Below are positions 45,140 through 54,608 of a stretch of DNA of 64,000 nt, piece by piece. The DNA is from Leptolyngbya sp. O-77 (GTDB lineage Bacteria > Cyanobacteriota > Cyanobacteriia > Elainellales > Elainellaceae), in assembly GCF_001548395.1 (NCBI RefSeq), contig NZ_AP017367.1:1525001-1589000 (forward strand). Direction: 5' to 3'. The translations under genes were made by a program, and so were the position numbers. The stretch's first letter is position 1. The number at the start of each line of letters is the position of its first letter. The notes beneath the pieces were generated by a model. The model worked only from the letters and a program-made list of their open reading frames with translations, did not search any database and was not told the origin of the DNA.

Positions 45140-47323
45140 ATGGCGAAGCGTTTCCCGCTATCCCAACATGACGATGCTCCAACCACAGCATCCTTCGAGT
45201 CAGCTTCCCCTAGCGATTCGCGAAGCGATCCCTTCGGGAATCGCCTAGACGCAGCACCAGACTGGCTCCAAATAGTGGTGGACAGTGCCTCCTCCGAAGT
45301 AGCGCTCGGTCAATTGCTAACGGTTCTTGCCCAGCGGCTTGGTGCAAGTGCCTGTGCAGTAGGCATCCTGAGCCGCAGCCAGGGCTTGACCCAAGCCTTC
45401 TACTGGCAGCCAGGACAGCCCCCCACTTTGTCTCGTTCGCTGCGGCCGCTGCTGGATCTGCTAGAATTGCCCGCCGTGCGATCGCCCCTCGCCAGAACGG
45501 AACTCCTGTCGATTTCAAACTTCTCCACCCTCAAGCAATCTTCCCCGCTGCCCCTGCCCCCAAACGCCGGGGAAGAGTCAGACGACATCCTGGAGCAGTG
45601 GCTGCCCCGATTTCAAACCCAATTTCAGGACAGCGCCAAACCTCTTCCGGTTCATGTCGCCGCTGATGCCAGCCATTTGCTGGATTGGTCAAATCCTGGG
45701 GCGATCCTGGTTAGCAAAATCCGGTTTCAGGGATGGACGAATGGCGTACTCGTCATTTTGCGATCGCAGCCTTACGTATGGACGGAATTAGACATGCAGC
45801 TACTCAGAACGGTTTCTAGCCAGGTTTCGGTCGCCATCTCTCAGATGCAACTCCAGCAGCAGGTGCAGCAGCAGCTTCAGGCTCAAACGCTGGTCGAGCG
45901 GCTCACTAGCGCGGTTCGCAACGGCTGGGCGACTGAGCGAATTTTTCAACTGGCGCTGGAGGGGGCGATCGCCACGTTGCAGGTCGAACGAGGTCTGGTA
46001 GCGCTGTATAAGTATAAAGACCCGCTCCACAAGGGCCGCGCCAACTCTCATCGGTCGGGCGTGCGAATCACGGTGGAAAGCCTGTTTCCAGTGCCCTCAT
46101 CCACTGCGCCAGTGTCCTCGACTTCCGTGGCATCTTCCAGAGCAGGGTCTGAGGAAGAAGTCTCCTCCAAACCCTCATTTCAGCTATCGGACTGCGGGCT
46201 GTGTCAACAGGTATTTGCCCACCCCGATCTGGCGATCGCCCTGCCCAGCTATTCCGAATCGCAGTGCGGCGTGGCCAATTTGGCAGAGCCGATTCAGGCG
46301 GCGGAGGTGTTTGACCTGGCCACCCTGCCCAGCGTTTTGCTCGTTCCGCTCGAAAATCAGGGCACGGTCTTGGGCATTTTGGTGGTGCAGCAGCGCCAAC
46401 CCCGCTACTGGCTCCCGGAAGAGGTCGCTTTTCTGCGGATGGTGGCGGCCCAGATCAGCACGGCAATTATTCAAACGCGCACCCTGCGCCAGGTCAACTC
46501 GCTGGTGGACGAGCGCACGGCCCAGCTTCAGCGCAGTCTGGACGTGCAGGCCAAGCTCTACGAAAAGACGCGCCAGCAGGTCGAGCAATTGCGGCGGCTG
46601 AATCAGGTGATGGAGGAATTTCTCAGCACCGTTAGCCACGAACTGCTGACTCCACTGACTAGCATGAAAGTGGCGATTCGGATGCTGCGGGAGGCAAATT
46701 TGGCTCCGGAGCAGCGCGATCGCTACCTGGAGATCTTAGAAGCCCAGTGCGCTCAGGAAACACGCCTGATTAACGACCTGCTGACTCTGCAAAAGCTGGA
46801 GTCGCAGTCCGCTATGGCGCAGTTTCAGCAGCTTGATTTGCAATATGTCCTACGCGATTTGCAGGAAGCCTGGGCAGATAGCCTGGCCGAACAGCAAATG
46901 ACGCTGGAGGTCGAGGTTCCGGGGCGATCGCTGATGATTCGCACCGACCCCGACAGTCTGCACCGCATTCTCACTGAGCTGCTGACTAATGCCAAAAAAT
47001 ATGGTGAGGTTGGCAGCAAAATCCTCCTCAAAGCGACTTTGGAAGTTTTGGAATCTATGCCTCAGGTGGTGGTCAGCCTGACCAACACGGGCGCAGGCAT
47101 TGCGCCAGAGGAAATTCCGGTGATTTTTGAAAAATTTCGCCGGGGCCAGGGCGCAACGCAAAAGGCAATTCCTGGCATTGGGCTGGGGCTGGCGCTGGTC
47201 AAGGGGTTGGCGGCTCATCTTAGCGGGGCGATCGCCGTTACCAGTCAGCCGCTCTCTGGCACCGATCTCTGGAAAACCTGCTTTACGCTTACGCTGCCCC
47301 AGTCTCCTGACCTAAGCCGTTGA
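45140..47323 (+). CDS. GAF-domain sensor histidine kinase
   Basis: The start is taken at the ATG at 45140 (MAKRFPLS); the frame is open upstream without a good start. The 727-residue soluble kinase has a degenerate GAF domain (about 40-240), a second GAF (about 260-470), a coiled linker (RQVNSLVDERTAQLQRSL), a DHp domain with His500 (STVSHELLTPLTSM) and an ATPase domain (LLTNAKKYG, GIGLGLALVKGL). An early segment (SDSRSDPFGNRL) is encoded by the 33-bp palindromic repeat at 45213-45245. No bilin-binding cysteine signature is clear. Signal unknown. Confidence 0.88.
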   Translation: MAKRFPLSQHDDAPTTASFESASPSDSRSDPFGNRLDAAPDWLQIVVDSASSEVALGQLLTVLAQRLGASACAVGILSRSQGLTQAFYWQPGQPPTLSRSLRPLLDLLELPAVRSPLARTELLSISNFSTLKQSSPLPLPPNAGEESDDILEQWLPRFQTQFQDSAKPLPVHVAADASHLLDWSNPGAILVSKIRFQGWTNGVLVILRSQPYVWTELDMQLLRTVSSQVSVAISQMQLQQQVQQQLQAQTLVERLTSAVRNGWATERIFQLALEGAIATLQVERGLVALYKYKDPLHKGRANSHRSGVRITVESLFPVPSSTAPVSSTSVASSRAGSEEEVSSKPSFQLSDCGLCQQVFAHPDLAIALPSYSESQCGVANLAEPIQAAEVFDLATLPSVLLVPLENQGTVLGILVVQQRQPRYWLPEEVAFLRMVAAQISTAIIQTRTLRQVNSLVDERTAQLQRSLDVQAKLYEKTRQQVEQLRRLNQVMEEFLSTVSHELLTPLTSMKVAIRMLREANLAPEQRDRYLEILEAQCAQETRLINDLLTLQKLESQSAMAQFQQLDLQYVLRDLQEAWADSLAEQQMTLEVEVPGRSLMIRTDPDSLHRILTELLTNAKKYGEVGSKILLKATLEVLESMPQVVVSLTNTGAGIAPEEIPVIFEKFRRGQGATQKAIPGIGLGLALVKGLAAHLSGAIAVTSQPLSGTDLWKTCFTLTLPQSPDLSR
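45213..45245. repeat. 33-bp palindromic repeat inside the histidine kinase gene
   Basis: It begins GCGATTCGCGAAGCGATC and ends CGGGAATCGCC, 30 of 33 identical to 15236-15268 in menE. It lies in the low-conservation N-terminal part of the kinase and adds no stop codon. Confidence 0.75.
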
Positions 47324-47462
47324 AGCTCCATCCAGTTGGACACTCGACCCTTGCCCTCAAAGACAGATCAAATCCCTGACGAATCCTTGATAAGATGCCT
47401 TCAGGATTTTGTCTGGGTCACTTGGAGCCTGCATCGTCCACTCGCCGCGAAGCACACCTGCC

Positions 47463-48032
47463 ATGTCTAACGCCGATCTCGACCTGGAACCCCTTGCCCT
47501 GGAGGACGAACGCCTCGATCTGGAGCCGTCCCTGTGCAGCGCGGTGGCCGTTGAGGTGGTGCCCGTGGGCGATCGCACTCGGCAGATTTCGGCAACCATC
47601 CAGATTCCCCAACCGAGCGATCGTGTTTGGCAGGTGTTGACAGACTATGACCACTTGGCAGATTTTATTCCCAACTTGCAGCAGAGCCACCGCATCCCGC
47701 ATCCCAATGGCGGAATTCGCCTAGAGCAAGTGGGCGCACAATCGCTCTGGAAGCTGAAATTTAAGTTTTGCGCCCGCGTAGTGCTAGATATGGTGGAGAA
47801 CTTTCCCCGCGAACTGCGCTTTCAGATGGTGGAGGGAGACTTCAAAGAATTTTTCGGCGCTTGGACTCTCCGGCCCATCACTGACAGCAGCACCGATTTG
47901 ACGTACACACTGACGGTGCAACCCTCGCGCATGATGCCCGTTGGCTTGATCGAGAAGCGCCTGCGCCGCGACCTGGAAGTGAACCTGGCCGCCATTTATC
48001 AGCGCGTCGAGGCGATCGCCCGCCAGTCCTAA
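47463..48032 (+). CDS. COQ10/SRPBCC-type cyclase-dehydrase protein
   Basis: The ATG at 47463 (MSNADLDLEPLALED) is preferred to the earlier in-frame start. After an acidic N-terminus of about 35 residues, the helix-grip fold starts at ATIQIPQPSDRVWQVLTDYDHLADFIPNL, typical of COQ10-like proteins, and ends with a long C-terminal helix (KRLRRDLEVNLAAIYQRVEAI). Members bind hydrophobic ligands such as quinones or pigments; cyanobacterial and plant relatives are often thylakoid-associated. Confidence 0.82.
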   Translation: MSNADLDLEPLALEDERLDLEPSLCSAVAVEVVPVGDRTRQISATIQIPQPSDRVWQVLTDYDHLADFIPNLQQSHRIPHPNGGIRLEQVGAQSLWKLKFKFCARVVLDMVENFPRELRFQMVEGDFKEFFGAWTLRPITDSSTDLTYTLTVQPSRMMPVGLIEKRLRRDLEVNLAAIYQRVEAIARQS

Positions 48033-48089
48033 CGTCTTGTCTAGCTTCTGGGCGGATGAGTCCGCTCCAAGACAATTCGCAAGGCGACC

Positions 48090-48689
48090 CTAGAACCGAT
48101 GCCCGATGCCCAGTTGCATGTGCATATTTTCCGTTGCAGCGGCCGGGCCAGGGCGATAGCGCACGTCGCCATAGATCACCACGCGCCGACCCACCGAGGC
48201 TTCAACGCCAGTGGTAATCACCACGCCATCTCGATCGCCCAGCGGCGTTTGGGCCCCCGGCCGCACGATGGCATAGCCTGCACCTGCATAAACGTTTGCT
48301 GCATTGCCAAGGGGCAGGTCATAGGTGAGGCTGGGCATCACCGCTTCGATATCCTGGTTCAAAATCAGTGTGCCCCGAAGAGAAATCGGCGAATTGGGCA
48401 AATCGAGCCGCCCGTGAAACTGAGTGTCGGGGGCGGTGGTTTGCCCTGGCGCGGGTCTGCCTGCATTCATGGCTTGCTCCATGAGCCAGGCCGCCGAACT
48501 GCCCGACAGCGCGACCGACTGGAGGCTCGATTCAAATTCGTCGGGGCTTACCACCGACCCTACATAGCTCCCTGTAAAGCCTGTGGGGTTTGCCCAGACC
48601 GAGGCATTGGCAAACCAGAGCGGCGCGATCGCCCCACAGAGACTCGTGACCCAAAATCGAGCCAAGCCAGATCGAGTGGAAAGGTTCAT
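48090..48689 (-). CDS. Outer-membrane beta-barrel-type protein
   Basis: Start at the ATG at 48689 (MNLSTRSG). A signal peptide with hydrophobic core (FWVTSLCGAIAPLWFANA) ends near VWA-NPTG. The mature part alternates polar and hydrophobic residues in strands (RGTLILNQDIEAVMPSLTY, VYAGAGYAIV, VVIYGDVRY) and ends with aromatic Phe (GIGHRF), as in OmpA/OmpW-like eight-stranded barrels. Function unknown. Confidence 0.75.
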   Translation of the reverse strand: MNLSTRSGLARFWVTSLCGAIAPLWFANASVWANPTGFTGSYVGSVVSPDEFESSLQSVALSGSSAAWLMEQAMNAGRPAPGQTTAPDTQFHGRLDLPNSPISLRGTLILNQDIEAVMPSLTYDLPLGNAANVYAGAGYAIVRPGAQTPLGDRDGVVITTGVEASVGRRVVIYGDVRYRPGPAAATENMHMQLGIGHRF

Positions 48690-48802
48690 GCGTTTAACCT
48701 GGAGAGCTTTCAAGAAACGAAGCATGATTGAGAGAGGGCTGTGTTGTCTTTACAGCCGCAAGAACTTTTCCTCCGGGAACCTTTGAGCCAAATGTGCGAT
48801 CG

Positions 48803-49081
48803 CTAACCGTCAGATTCCATATTTTGTTGAGCGTTTTGTTGCGCCTGCATGGCTGCCGCCCAGAGCCGGGGATACACCAGCACAAAAAAGCCCATCCACG
48901 CCAGCACGGGCACAGACACCAGTCCCGTTAGCCAGACGCGATGCAGCAATAGCCAGCTTCCGCCGATCAGCCCCGTGCCCGTCAGCACAATCGACCACGG
49001 CTGACACCACCAGGGCTTGACCTGCCACACGCTTTGGGGAGCCGTCAGCGGAGCCGTTGAACCATTTGGGGAATCGCTCAT
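48803..49081 (-). CDS. Small two-helix membrane protein (DUF6737-like)
   Basis: The 92-residue protein has SVWQVKPWWCQPWSIVLTG, then two hydrophobic helices (about 29-46 and 52-70) separated by HRVWL, and a Gln/Asn-rich tail. I believe this is the cyanobacterial DUF6737 family, with moderate certainty. It lies just downstream of the gene at 49095-49520, so the two may be co-transcribed. Confidence 0.65.
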   Translation of the reverse strand: MSDSPNGSTAPLTAPQSVWQVKPWWCQPWSIVLTGTGLIGGSWLLLHRVWLTGLVSVPVLAWMGFFVLVYPRLWAAAMQAQQNAQQNMESDG

Positions 49082-49094
49082 CGCTCAGTCTGCG

Positions 49095-49520
49095 CTAGTT
49101 TTGCTCAATTTGGCGTTCAATTCGCTGCTTGGCTGCCTGTTCAAACCAGGCAACGACCTGGGGCACGGTCAGGGTTTCGATGGGCTGGTCGGCTTCGGTG
49201 GCGATCTGGTGCAGCGGCTTGAGCGAAGAAATGACCAGCCGCCCAAAAAACACCTTAAAGGCATCGTCGAAGCCTTTTTCGGGCGAGAGGCTGGGGTCTT
49301 GCTCAACCCAGTGGGCGATTTGCGGGGGGCTGAGGTCGGCGATCGCCCTGCCGGTTTGCTGCGCGATTTGCTGGAGGCAGCGGAGGGAATAGATTGCCAC
49401 ACGGGCCGAAAAGCGATCGCTCGCGGTCATCATGGCGCGGTCTACTTCAGCACATTCCTCCAGCGTGAGGAACTGATCAACGGGTTGAGCAGGATCGGGA
49501 GTTGGCGTTTGATCAGACAC
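49095..49520 (-). CDS. Conserved-looking helical protein, unknown function
   Basis: The frame is open from 49679, but the first 50 residues are repetitive and lack coding character. I place the start at a GTG at 49520 (VSDQTPTPDP), giving 141 residues. The protein is helical and acidic-basic mixed, with two similar segments: SARVAIYSLRCLQQIAQQTGRAIADL and the later LVISSLKPLHQIATEADQPIETL, suggesting an internal duplication. No family recognised. Confidence 0.55.
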   Translation of the reverse strand: MSDQTPTPDPAQPVDQFLTLEECAEVDRAMMTASDRFSARVAIYSLRCLQQIAQQTGRAIADLSPPQIAHWVEQDPSLSPEKGFDDAFKVFFGRLVISSLKPLHQIATEADQPIETLTVPQVVAWFEQAAKQRIERQIEQN

Positions 49521-49820
49521 AATCAACGGGCAAAAATCGTCTCTCCCATTATGTCCGCTGAATCCAGTTTGGTGGGTGGGGTTTTGGTGGGGGCGATCGC
49601 CCTCGATCGTTGCTTTGCCAAGGCTAGTTGCTTTGCCAGGGCTAATTGCCCTCTTTTGGCAAGATTCACCCAAACTCACCGCCTATCATCCCCCGCACAG
49701 TATCCGAAAACCGTCCACTCCCCGCCTGTAAACCGTCACAGGGACAACCCCCTAAAATCTGGCACGCATGGCACACTAAAAAGCGTGGTGTGGAGTCTTT
49801 ACTGTTCTTAATGAGTTGCT

Positions 49821-50315
49821 ATGAGCGCGATCGCCCTTGCTATTGCTTTTCTAATCGCCTTTATCTTTGCCAGCTTCGTTGAATACTGGGTTCACCGCCT
49901 AATGCACTTCAAGCCCAACAGTGTCGGCAAGCGACATGTTGACCATCATCGCCGCAATGAAGGCCAGGGCGTAGTCTGGGAGTTTTTGGATTATGTCAAA
50001 GGTAGTGCGATCGCCATGATCGTACCCTTCTTCTTCTCAGCCGCCTGGGCCCCCGGCTGGGTTGCGGGCGCACTCGCCTTCGCCGCATTCTCTGCCTACG
50101 CCCACCAGCTTCAGCACGAAAACCCCACCAAGGTGTTCTGGATGAAGATGCCTGTCCACTATGTTCACCATAAATATGGTCAATGGAACCACAACTTCGG
50201 GCTAGCTGTCGATTGGTGGGATCACATCTTCCGCACCTACAAGCCAACCGAGTGGCTGACCGAAGAAGAACTGAGCCGTCCTGAAAGAAACTACCTTCAA
50301 CTCCGCTGGTGGTAA
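49821..50315 (+). CDS. Fatty-acid-hydroxylase/sterol-desaturase-superfamily membrane protein
   Basis: The 164-residue protein has the di-iron histidine clusters HRLMH (25-29), HVDHH (39-43) and HYVHH further on, with a later NHNFG motif, and membrane helices at about 3-20 and 65-95. Family members hydroxylate or desaturate lipids, sterols or carotenoids. It is short for the family, with only the core. The substrate is not predictable. Alone on its strand. Confidence 0.82.
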   Translation: MSAIALAIAFLIAFIFASFVEYWVHRLMHFKPNSVGKRHVDHHRRNEGQGVVWEFLDYVKGSAIAMIVPFFFSAAWAPGWVAGALAFAAFSAYAHQLQHENPTKVFWMKMPVHYVHHKYGQWNHNFGLAVDWWDHIFRTYKPTEWLTEEELSRPERNYLQLRWW

Positions 50316-50770
50316 CAGGTTTGGACTGCTTACAGGGTTTGGCTAATCCCCTTCCATCCCGGTTCAGGCTCAGCACGGTTTTAGCAGTCTGGGCTTTGAA
50401 CCTGTTTTTGTTGTTTGCCAGGGGTTTCTCATCGGACAGGTTGCCAGGAAAGATGGACAGCAGGTGGATCAACTGTCCACTATCCGTCACTCCAGCCCAA
50501 ACTCTGTGGTAATGTGTGCTGCAAGCTCTTAACGAGTGCTTCAAGTTACTTAGGCTAAAGACACTCTGAAGATTTTCTAAGCAGTCACCGCCTCCTGGCA
50601 AAATCGCGAGACATTCTTTCTAGACATTCTTTTTCCTAGACATTCTTTCGCAGCCAGTCTTCCTAGACATTTTCTAGAGAGTTGCTGAGGAATGATCTGT
50701 GGTTTTCGTCTGAACAACCACTGGTAAATCTTTTTCTTTAAAAAATTGGCGGTGTGAGGTCACTACCCCT
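50316..50770. other. Intergenic region with CTAGACATTCTTT repeats
   Basis: No gene in 455 bp. Near 50610-50680 the motif CTAGACATTCTTT or close variants appears four times, spaced irregularly, upstream of the radical SAM gene. A role as regulator sites or as a decaying repeat cannot be decided. Confidence 0.4.
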
Positions 50771-52348
50771 ATGCGTGTTCTGCTCCTATATCCTACGTTT
50801 CCAAAAAGCTTTTGGTCTTTCGAGAAAGCGCTGGCCCTCGTCGATCGCAAAGCACTCCTGCCGCCGCTGGGGCTGATTACCGTCGCCGCCATTTTGCCGC
50901 AGGACTGGGAATTTAAGCTGGTTGATCGCAATGTCCGCGCTGTTACTGAGGCGGAGTGGGATTGGGCAGAGATGGTGATCATCTCCGGCATGATTGTCCA
51001 GGCGGACGACATGATGGATCAGATTCGGGAAGCCAAGCGGCGCGGCAAATCGGTCGCAGTAGGCGGCCCCTACGCCACGTCGCTGCCCCACGAGCCGCAG
51101 GGCGCAGGCGCAGATTTCTTGATTTTGGACGAGGGCGAGATTACGCTGCCGATGTTTGTGGAGGCGGTGCAGCGGGGCGACACCCAAGGCGTGTTTCGTG
51201 CCAATGGCGAAAAGCCAGATGTCACGACTACGCCGATTCCCCGGTTTGAACTGCTGGATCTGGATGCCTATGACAACATGTCGGTGCAGTTTTCACGCGG
51301 CTGCCCGTTTCAGTGCGAGTTTTGCGACATCATCGTGCTGTATGGCCGCAAGCCGCGCACCAAGGAACCCCAGCAACTCTTGGCAGAACTGGAGCGGCTG
51401 TATGAACTGGGCTGGCGGCGCACAGTGTTCCTGGTGGATGACAACTTCATTGGCAATAAACGCAACGTGAAGCTGCTGCTGAAGGAGTTGAAAGTATGGA
51501 TGGAGGAGCATCAGTATCCGTTCCACTTCAACACAGAAGCGTCGGTGGATCTGGCCAAAGACCCCGAACTCATGGAAATGATGGTGGACTGCAACTTTAA
51601 CGCCGTCTTCTTGGGAGTAGAAACGCCGGATGAAGACAGCCTCGCCCTGACACAAAAGTTCCAAAACACCCGCGATTCGCTGTCGGATTCTGTGGATGCG
51701 ATTATCGCAGCAGGGCTGCGGGTGATGGCAGGTTTTATTATCGGGTTTGATGGTGAAAAGCCAGGAGCGGGCGATCGCATCGTTCGGTTCGTCGAAAAAA
51801 CCGCTGTGCCCACGGCCCTGTTCAGCATGTTGCAGGCGCTTCCTGACACTGCCCTGTGGCATCGACTGGAAAAAGAAGGGCGGCTGCGAGGCAAGGTGGC
51901 GAATATCAACCAGACCACGCTGATGAACTTTGTGCCGACGCGCCCTTTGGAGGAAATCACGCGGGAATACGTGAATGCGTTTTGGGAACTCTACGACCCG
52001 ATGACGTATCTGAACCGCACCTATCGCCACTTTCTGAAGCTGGGCACGCCGAAGCACAAGTCCAAGCTGCGATCGGTGTCGTGGACGGTGATTCGCGCCA
52101 TGCTAATCGTGTTCTGGCGGCAGGGCGTGGTTCGCAAGACGCGCTTCCGCTTCTGGGCAAACCTGATTGGCATCTTCCGCCACAATCCCCGCGTGTGGGA
52201 TCACTATTTGTCAATCTGTGCGCTCAATGAGCATTTCCTGGAATATCGCCAGATTGTCAAGGACGAGATCGAGTCGCAGCTTGCGGAGTTTTTGGCCGAA
52301 GAAGCCCGGATTCAGGCGGAGCAGGCAAGACAAACCGCAGCTGCGTAG
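50771..52348 (+). CDS. B12-binding radical SAM protein (DUF4070 type)
   Basis: The 525-residue protein has an N-terminal cobalamin-binding-like Rossmann domain (about 1-150; PPLGLITVAAILP, GGPYATSLP) and a radical SAM barrel with the [4Fe-4S] motif CxxxCxxC at Cys178, Cys182, Cys185 (RGCPFQCEFCDI). A C-terminal domain (about 385-480) is typical of the DUF4070 group. Relatives include hopanoid methylation and lipid-modifying enzymes. Substrate here unknown. The end is an Ala/Glu/Gln-rich helix. Confidence 0.9.
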   Translation: MRVLLLYPTFPKSFWSFEKALALVDRKALLPPLGLITVAAILPQDWEFKLVDRNVRAVTEAEWDWAEMVIISGMIVQADDMMDQIREAKRRGKSVAVGGPYATSLPHEPQGAGADFLILDEGEITLPMFVEAVQRGDTQGVFRANGEKPDVTTTPIPRFELLDLDAYDNMSVQFSRGCPFQCEFCDIIVLYGRKPRTKEPQQLLAELERLYELGWRRTVFLVDDNFIGNKRNVKLLLKELKVWMEEHQYPFHFNTEASVDLAKDPELMEMMVDCNFNAVFLGVETPDEDSLALTQKFQNTRDSLSDSVDAIIAAGLRVMAGFIIGFDGEKPGAGDRIVRFVEKTAVPTALFSMLQALPDTALWHRLEKEGRLRGKVANINQTTLMNFVPTRPLEEITREYVNAFWELYDPMTYLNRTYRHFLKLGTPKHKSKLRSVSWTVIRAMLIVFWRQGVVRKTRFRFWANLIGIFRHNPRVWDHYLSICALNEHFLEYRQIVKDEIESQLAEFLAEEARIQAEQARQTAAA

Positions 52349-52489
52349 AGTTCGGCAATGAAGCATCTTGGCGGCTACAGGCTATGGCATGATGAGGAAT
52401 GGAAAAGCAGATGCGACTTTCCTACCCCATCACGCTGTTATAGCCTGAGTTATAGCCTGATCGCTTTTCTAGCGACCTAATTCCGCAGG

Positions 52490-53233
52490 CTATTGACGGA
52501 CGTTGACCGGGGTGGTGATCGCCTCCACGATACTCCGCACCGCAGCGACCATTGCCACTTCGCTATTGAGCTGGTTGATGGCAGACCCCACGCCCACGCC
52601 TGATGCTCCAGCGGCGATCGCCAGTGGAGCCGTCACGCTCGACAGCCCCGACGCACACAGCACGGGCACCCTCACCGCTTTGGAGATTTCATAGGCGGCG
52701 GCAAGGGTAGGGGCTGCTTTTTCCATCAGACCCAGCGTGCCGGGGTGGGTAGGCTGGCTGCTGGTGCCGCCTTCGGTCTGGATCAGGTCGGCTCCAGCGT
52801 TGACCAGTTCTTCCGCCAGTTGTACCTGTTGATCCAGTGTCAGAACATGGGGCACCGTGACGGAGAGTGTGACCTGGGGCAGCAGGGCGCGGGTGCGGCG
52901 GGTCAGTTCCAACACTTCCGCTGCTTCAAACCGACGACCCTGGGCATAAAATGCATCGAAGTTGCCGATTTCGATCAGGTCGGCTCCGGCTTCGACGCAA
53001 GGCACAAAGGCTTCGGGATCAACGGCGGACACGCACACGGGCAGCGAGATCAGCCCTTTGACTCGGCGTACTAAATCGGCGCTGGCAGCGATATCCACAA
53101 ACGTCGCGCCGCCCTGTTCCGCTGCACGCACGATAGCACAGACGCGATCGCCCTCAAAGTTGGTCAGTCCGCTAATTACCTTCAGCGCCGTCCGCTGCTG
53201 GAGCGCCGTTTGAAGCGTGGCATTCGTGGTCAT
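52490..53233 (-). CDS. ycf23: Ycf23 / DUF561 protein
   Basis: The 247-residue (beta/alpha)8-like protein is recognisable as Ycf23: RTALKVISGLTNFEGDRV, GGATFVDIAASADLV, DLIEIGNFDAFYAQG, DLIQTEGGTSSQP and a glycine-rich phosphate-type loop AAGASGVGVGSAIN. Ycf23 is conserved in cyanobacteria and some plastids; a link to nitrogen metabolism has been suggested but the reaction is unknown. The gene stands alone, on the same strand as the bilin-lyase gene upstream. Confidence 0.9.
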   Translation of the reverse strand: MTTNATLQTALQQRTALKVISGLTNFEGDRVCAIVRAAEQGGATFVDIAASADLVRRVKGLISLPVCVSAVDPEAFVPCVEAGADLIEIGNFDAFYAQGRRFEAAEVLELTRRTRALLPQVTLSVTVPHVLTLDQQVQLAEELVNAGADLIQTEGGTSSQPTHPGTLGLMEKAAPTLAAAYEISKAVRVPVLCASGLSSVTAPLAIAAGASGVGVGSAINQLNSEVAMVAAVRSIVEAITTPVNVRQ

Positions 53234-53330
53234 AAAGTCTCTCTACTTCGGCAAACAGTACGGTTTATTGTGCCACAGGTGGGGGATCGGCGGGGCGCTG
53301 GTCTATTGGCTTTGGGCAATGCGGCTTGGT

Positions 53331-53978
53331 CTAGCTTTTGCGCTCTACACCAAAGCCAATCAGGTCAATCACCGTCGGCGTTTCGCCTGCGAGCGGACGC
53401 TGATAGGTGACGATGGTTCGCATCCGCACGTCTGGCGCAATAAACCGCATCTGATCCACCGCCACAGAGCGGTTATAAAACGTCGTCATTTCTAGGGTCT
53501 GGCGAATGGGCTGATAGGTAAATCGGCCGGCGATCGCCCCCGCCTCAGAATAGCCCTCATCCCGCAGATAAAAGCCCTGGATCACCTCGCTCTCCGGAGC
53601 CATAGACACCTGTGCCGCCGCGGGCAGCGCCAATCCCTGGTAGCGTTCGTCGGCATGAAGCACCAGCGCGTCGGGCACAAACAGCGCCTTCAGGCTCATC
53701 GACACCTTTTCGCCCCGTTCTGATTCCGTATCAAAGGAAATGGCAAAGCCAGGACAGTTGTGACCCAGGGCCGCCTGATCGAGATCCAGCCGAATTCCAG
53801 CCAATTCACCCGATGGCGAAGCCGTTTTGAGAATTTGCTGCTTTTGCGCTGCATCGAGAGAGTCTGCCCGAAACTCTGTATAGGAGCGTTCAATATCGCC
53901 CTTCAGCAGGAAATGATAAATCCGTTCCGTCTTCCAAAATCCAGCGCAGTCTGTGAAGAAGTCTTGAAAATTCAACAT
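53331..53978 (-). CDS. CpcS/CpeS-family phycobiliprotein lyase
   Basis: The 215-residue lipocalin-like protein starts FQDFFTDCAGFWKTERIYHFLL, the S-type lyase pattern, and has DEGYSEAGAIAGRF, LEMTTFYNRSVAVDQMRFI and MRTIVTYQRP strands. S-type lyases attach phycocyanobilin or phycoerythrobilin to phycobiliprotein cysteines for the light-harvesting antenna. The exact subtype (CpcS, CpcU, CpeS or CpcS-like) cannot be fixed from sequence reading alone. No antenna genes are near. Confidence 0.82.
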   Translation of the reverse strand: MLNFQDFFTDCAGFWKTERIYHFLLKGDIERSYTEFRADSLDAAQKQQILKTASPSGELAGIRLDLDQAALGHNCPGFAISFDTESERGEKVSMSLKALFVPDALVLHADERYQGLALPAAAQVSMAPESEVIQGFYLRDEGYSEAGAIAGRFTYQPIRQTLEMTTFYNRSVAVDQMRFIAPDVRMRTIVTYQRPLAGETPTVIDLIGFGVERKS

Positions 53979-54608
53979 ACGCGGTCAGCCACACTATTCA
54001 ACGCTTATTTCGAGGCTTATTTAACGCTCAGTTTAAGCTCAGTTTAATCTGAAATGCTCGCCCTGAATGGGGCTGCCATCCCAGATAGGGGCATATTACT
54101 GAACATCTGGACATTGAATCTAGGCACGGAATCTAGGCATTGAATCTGGGCATTGGATAACAGAAGGCGATCGCCTCTGATTGCAAAGGAAGTCGTTCGA
54201 TTCTCAATGCAACATCTTCAATAATCAGCGCACAATGGAGGAATTCCAGCAATATTCGCCGTATGTTCGCCGCGTACTCGCTACATATTTTCTAAACCAT
54301 ACTTCTGATGATTTCTCAGCAATTCTTAAGGCAATCTAAAGCGGGAAACCCGTCGGTGTCCCTACGATTTTCCGCCCCCTGGTGTAAACATTTCAGTACA
54401 CGTTGCTGTTAAGCCTGGAACTCATGCAGATAAGGGCAATTGTTATCAGGATCACGCCTACAGAGATCGCTGAAACCCTTGAGTCTCTGCACGAAGCCCC
54501 TTGATTGATGAATTTTCCAAACGTTAAATGATTCAGGAATAAATGGAACCTATGGACAAGCCTTTCATAAGATAGACTCATACTCAGTAAAAGGGAACAG
54601 GCGTCATT
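53979..54608. other. Long intergenic region with small repeats and one hairpin
   Basis: No gene is seen in 630 bp. It has decaying repeats of TTGAATCTAGGCA (about 54110-54155) and a possible hairpin GCGGGAAA...TTTTCCGC (about 54340-54373) that might belong to a small RNA. I find no known cyanobacterial sRNA signature there. Confidence 0.4.

Noticed and set aside
54340..54373. Hairpin considered as a Yfr-type small RNA
   Set aside because: The ACUCCUCACAC core of Yfr1 and other known signatures are absent; the stem alone is not enough.
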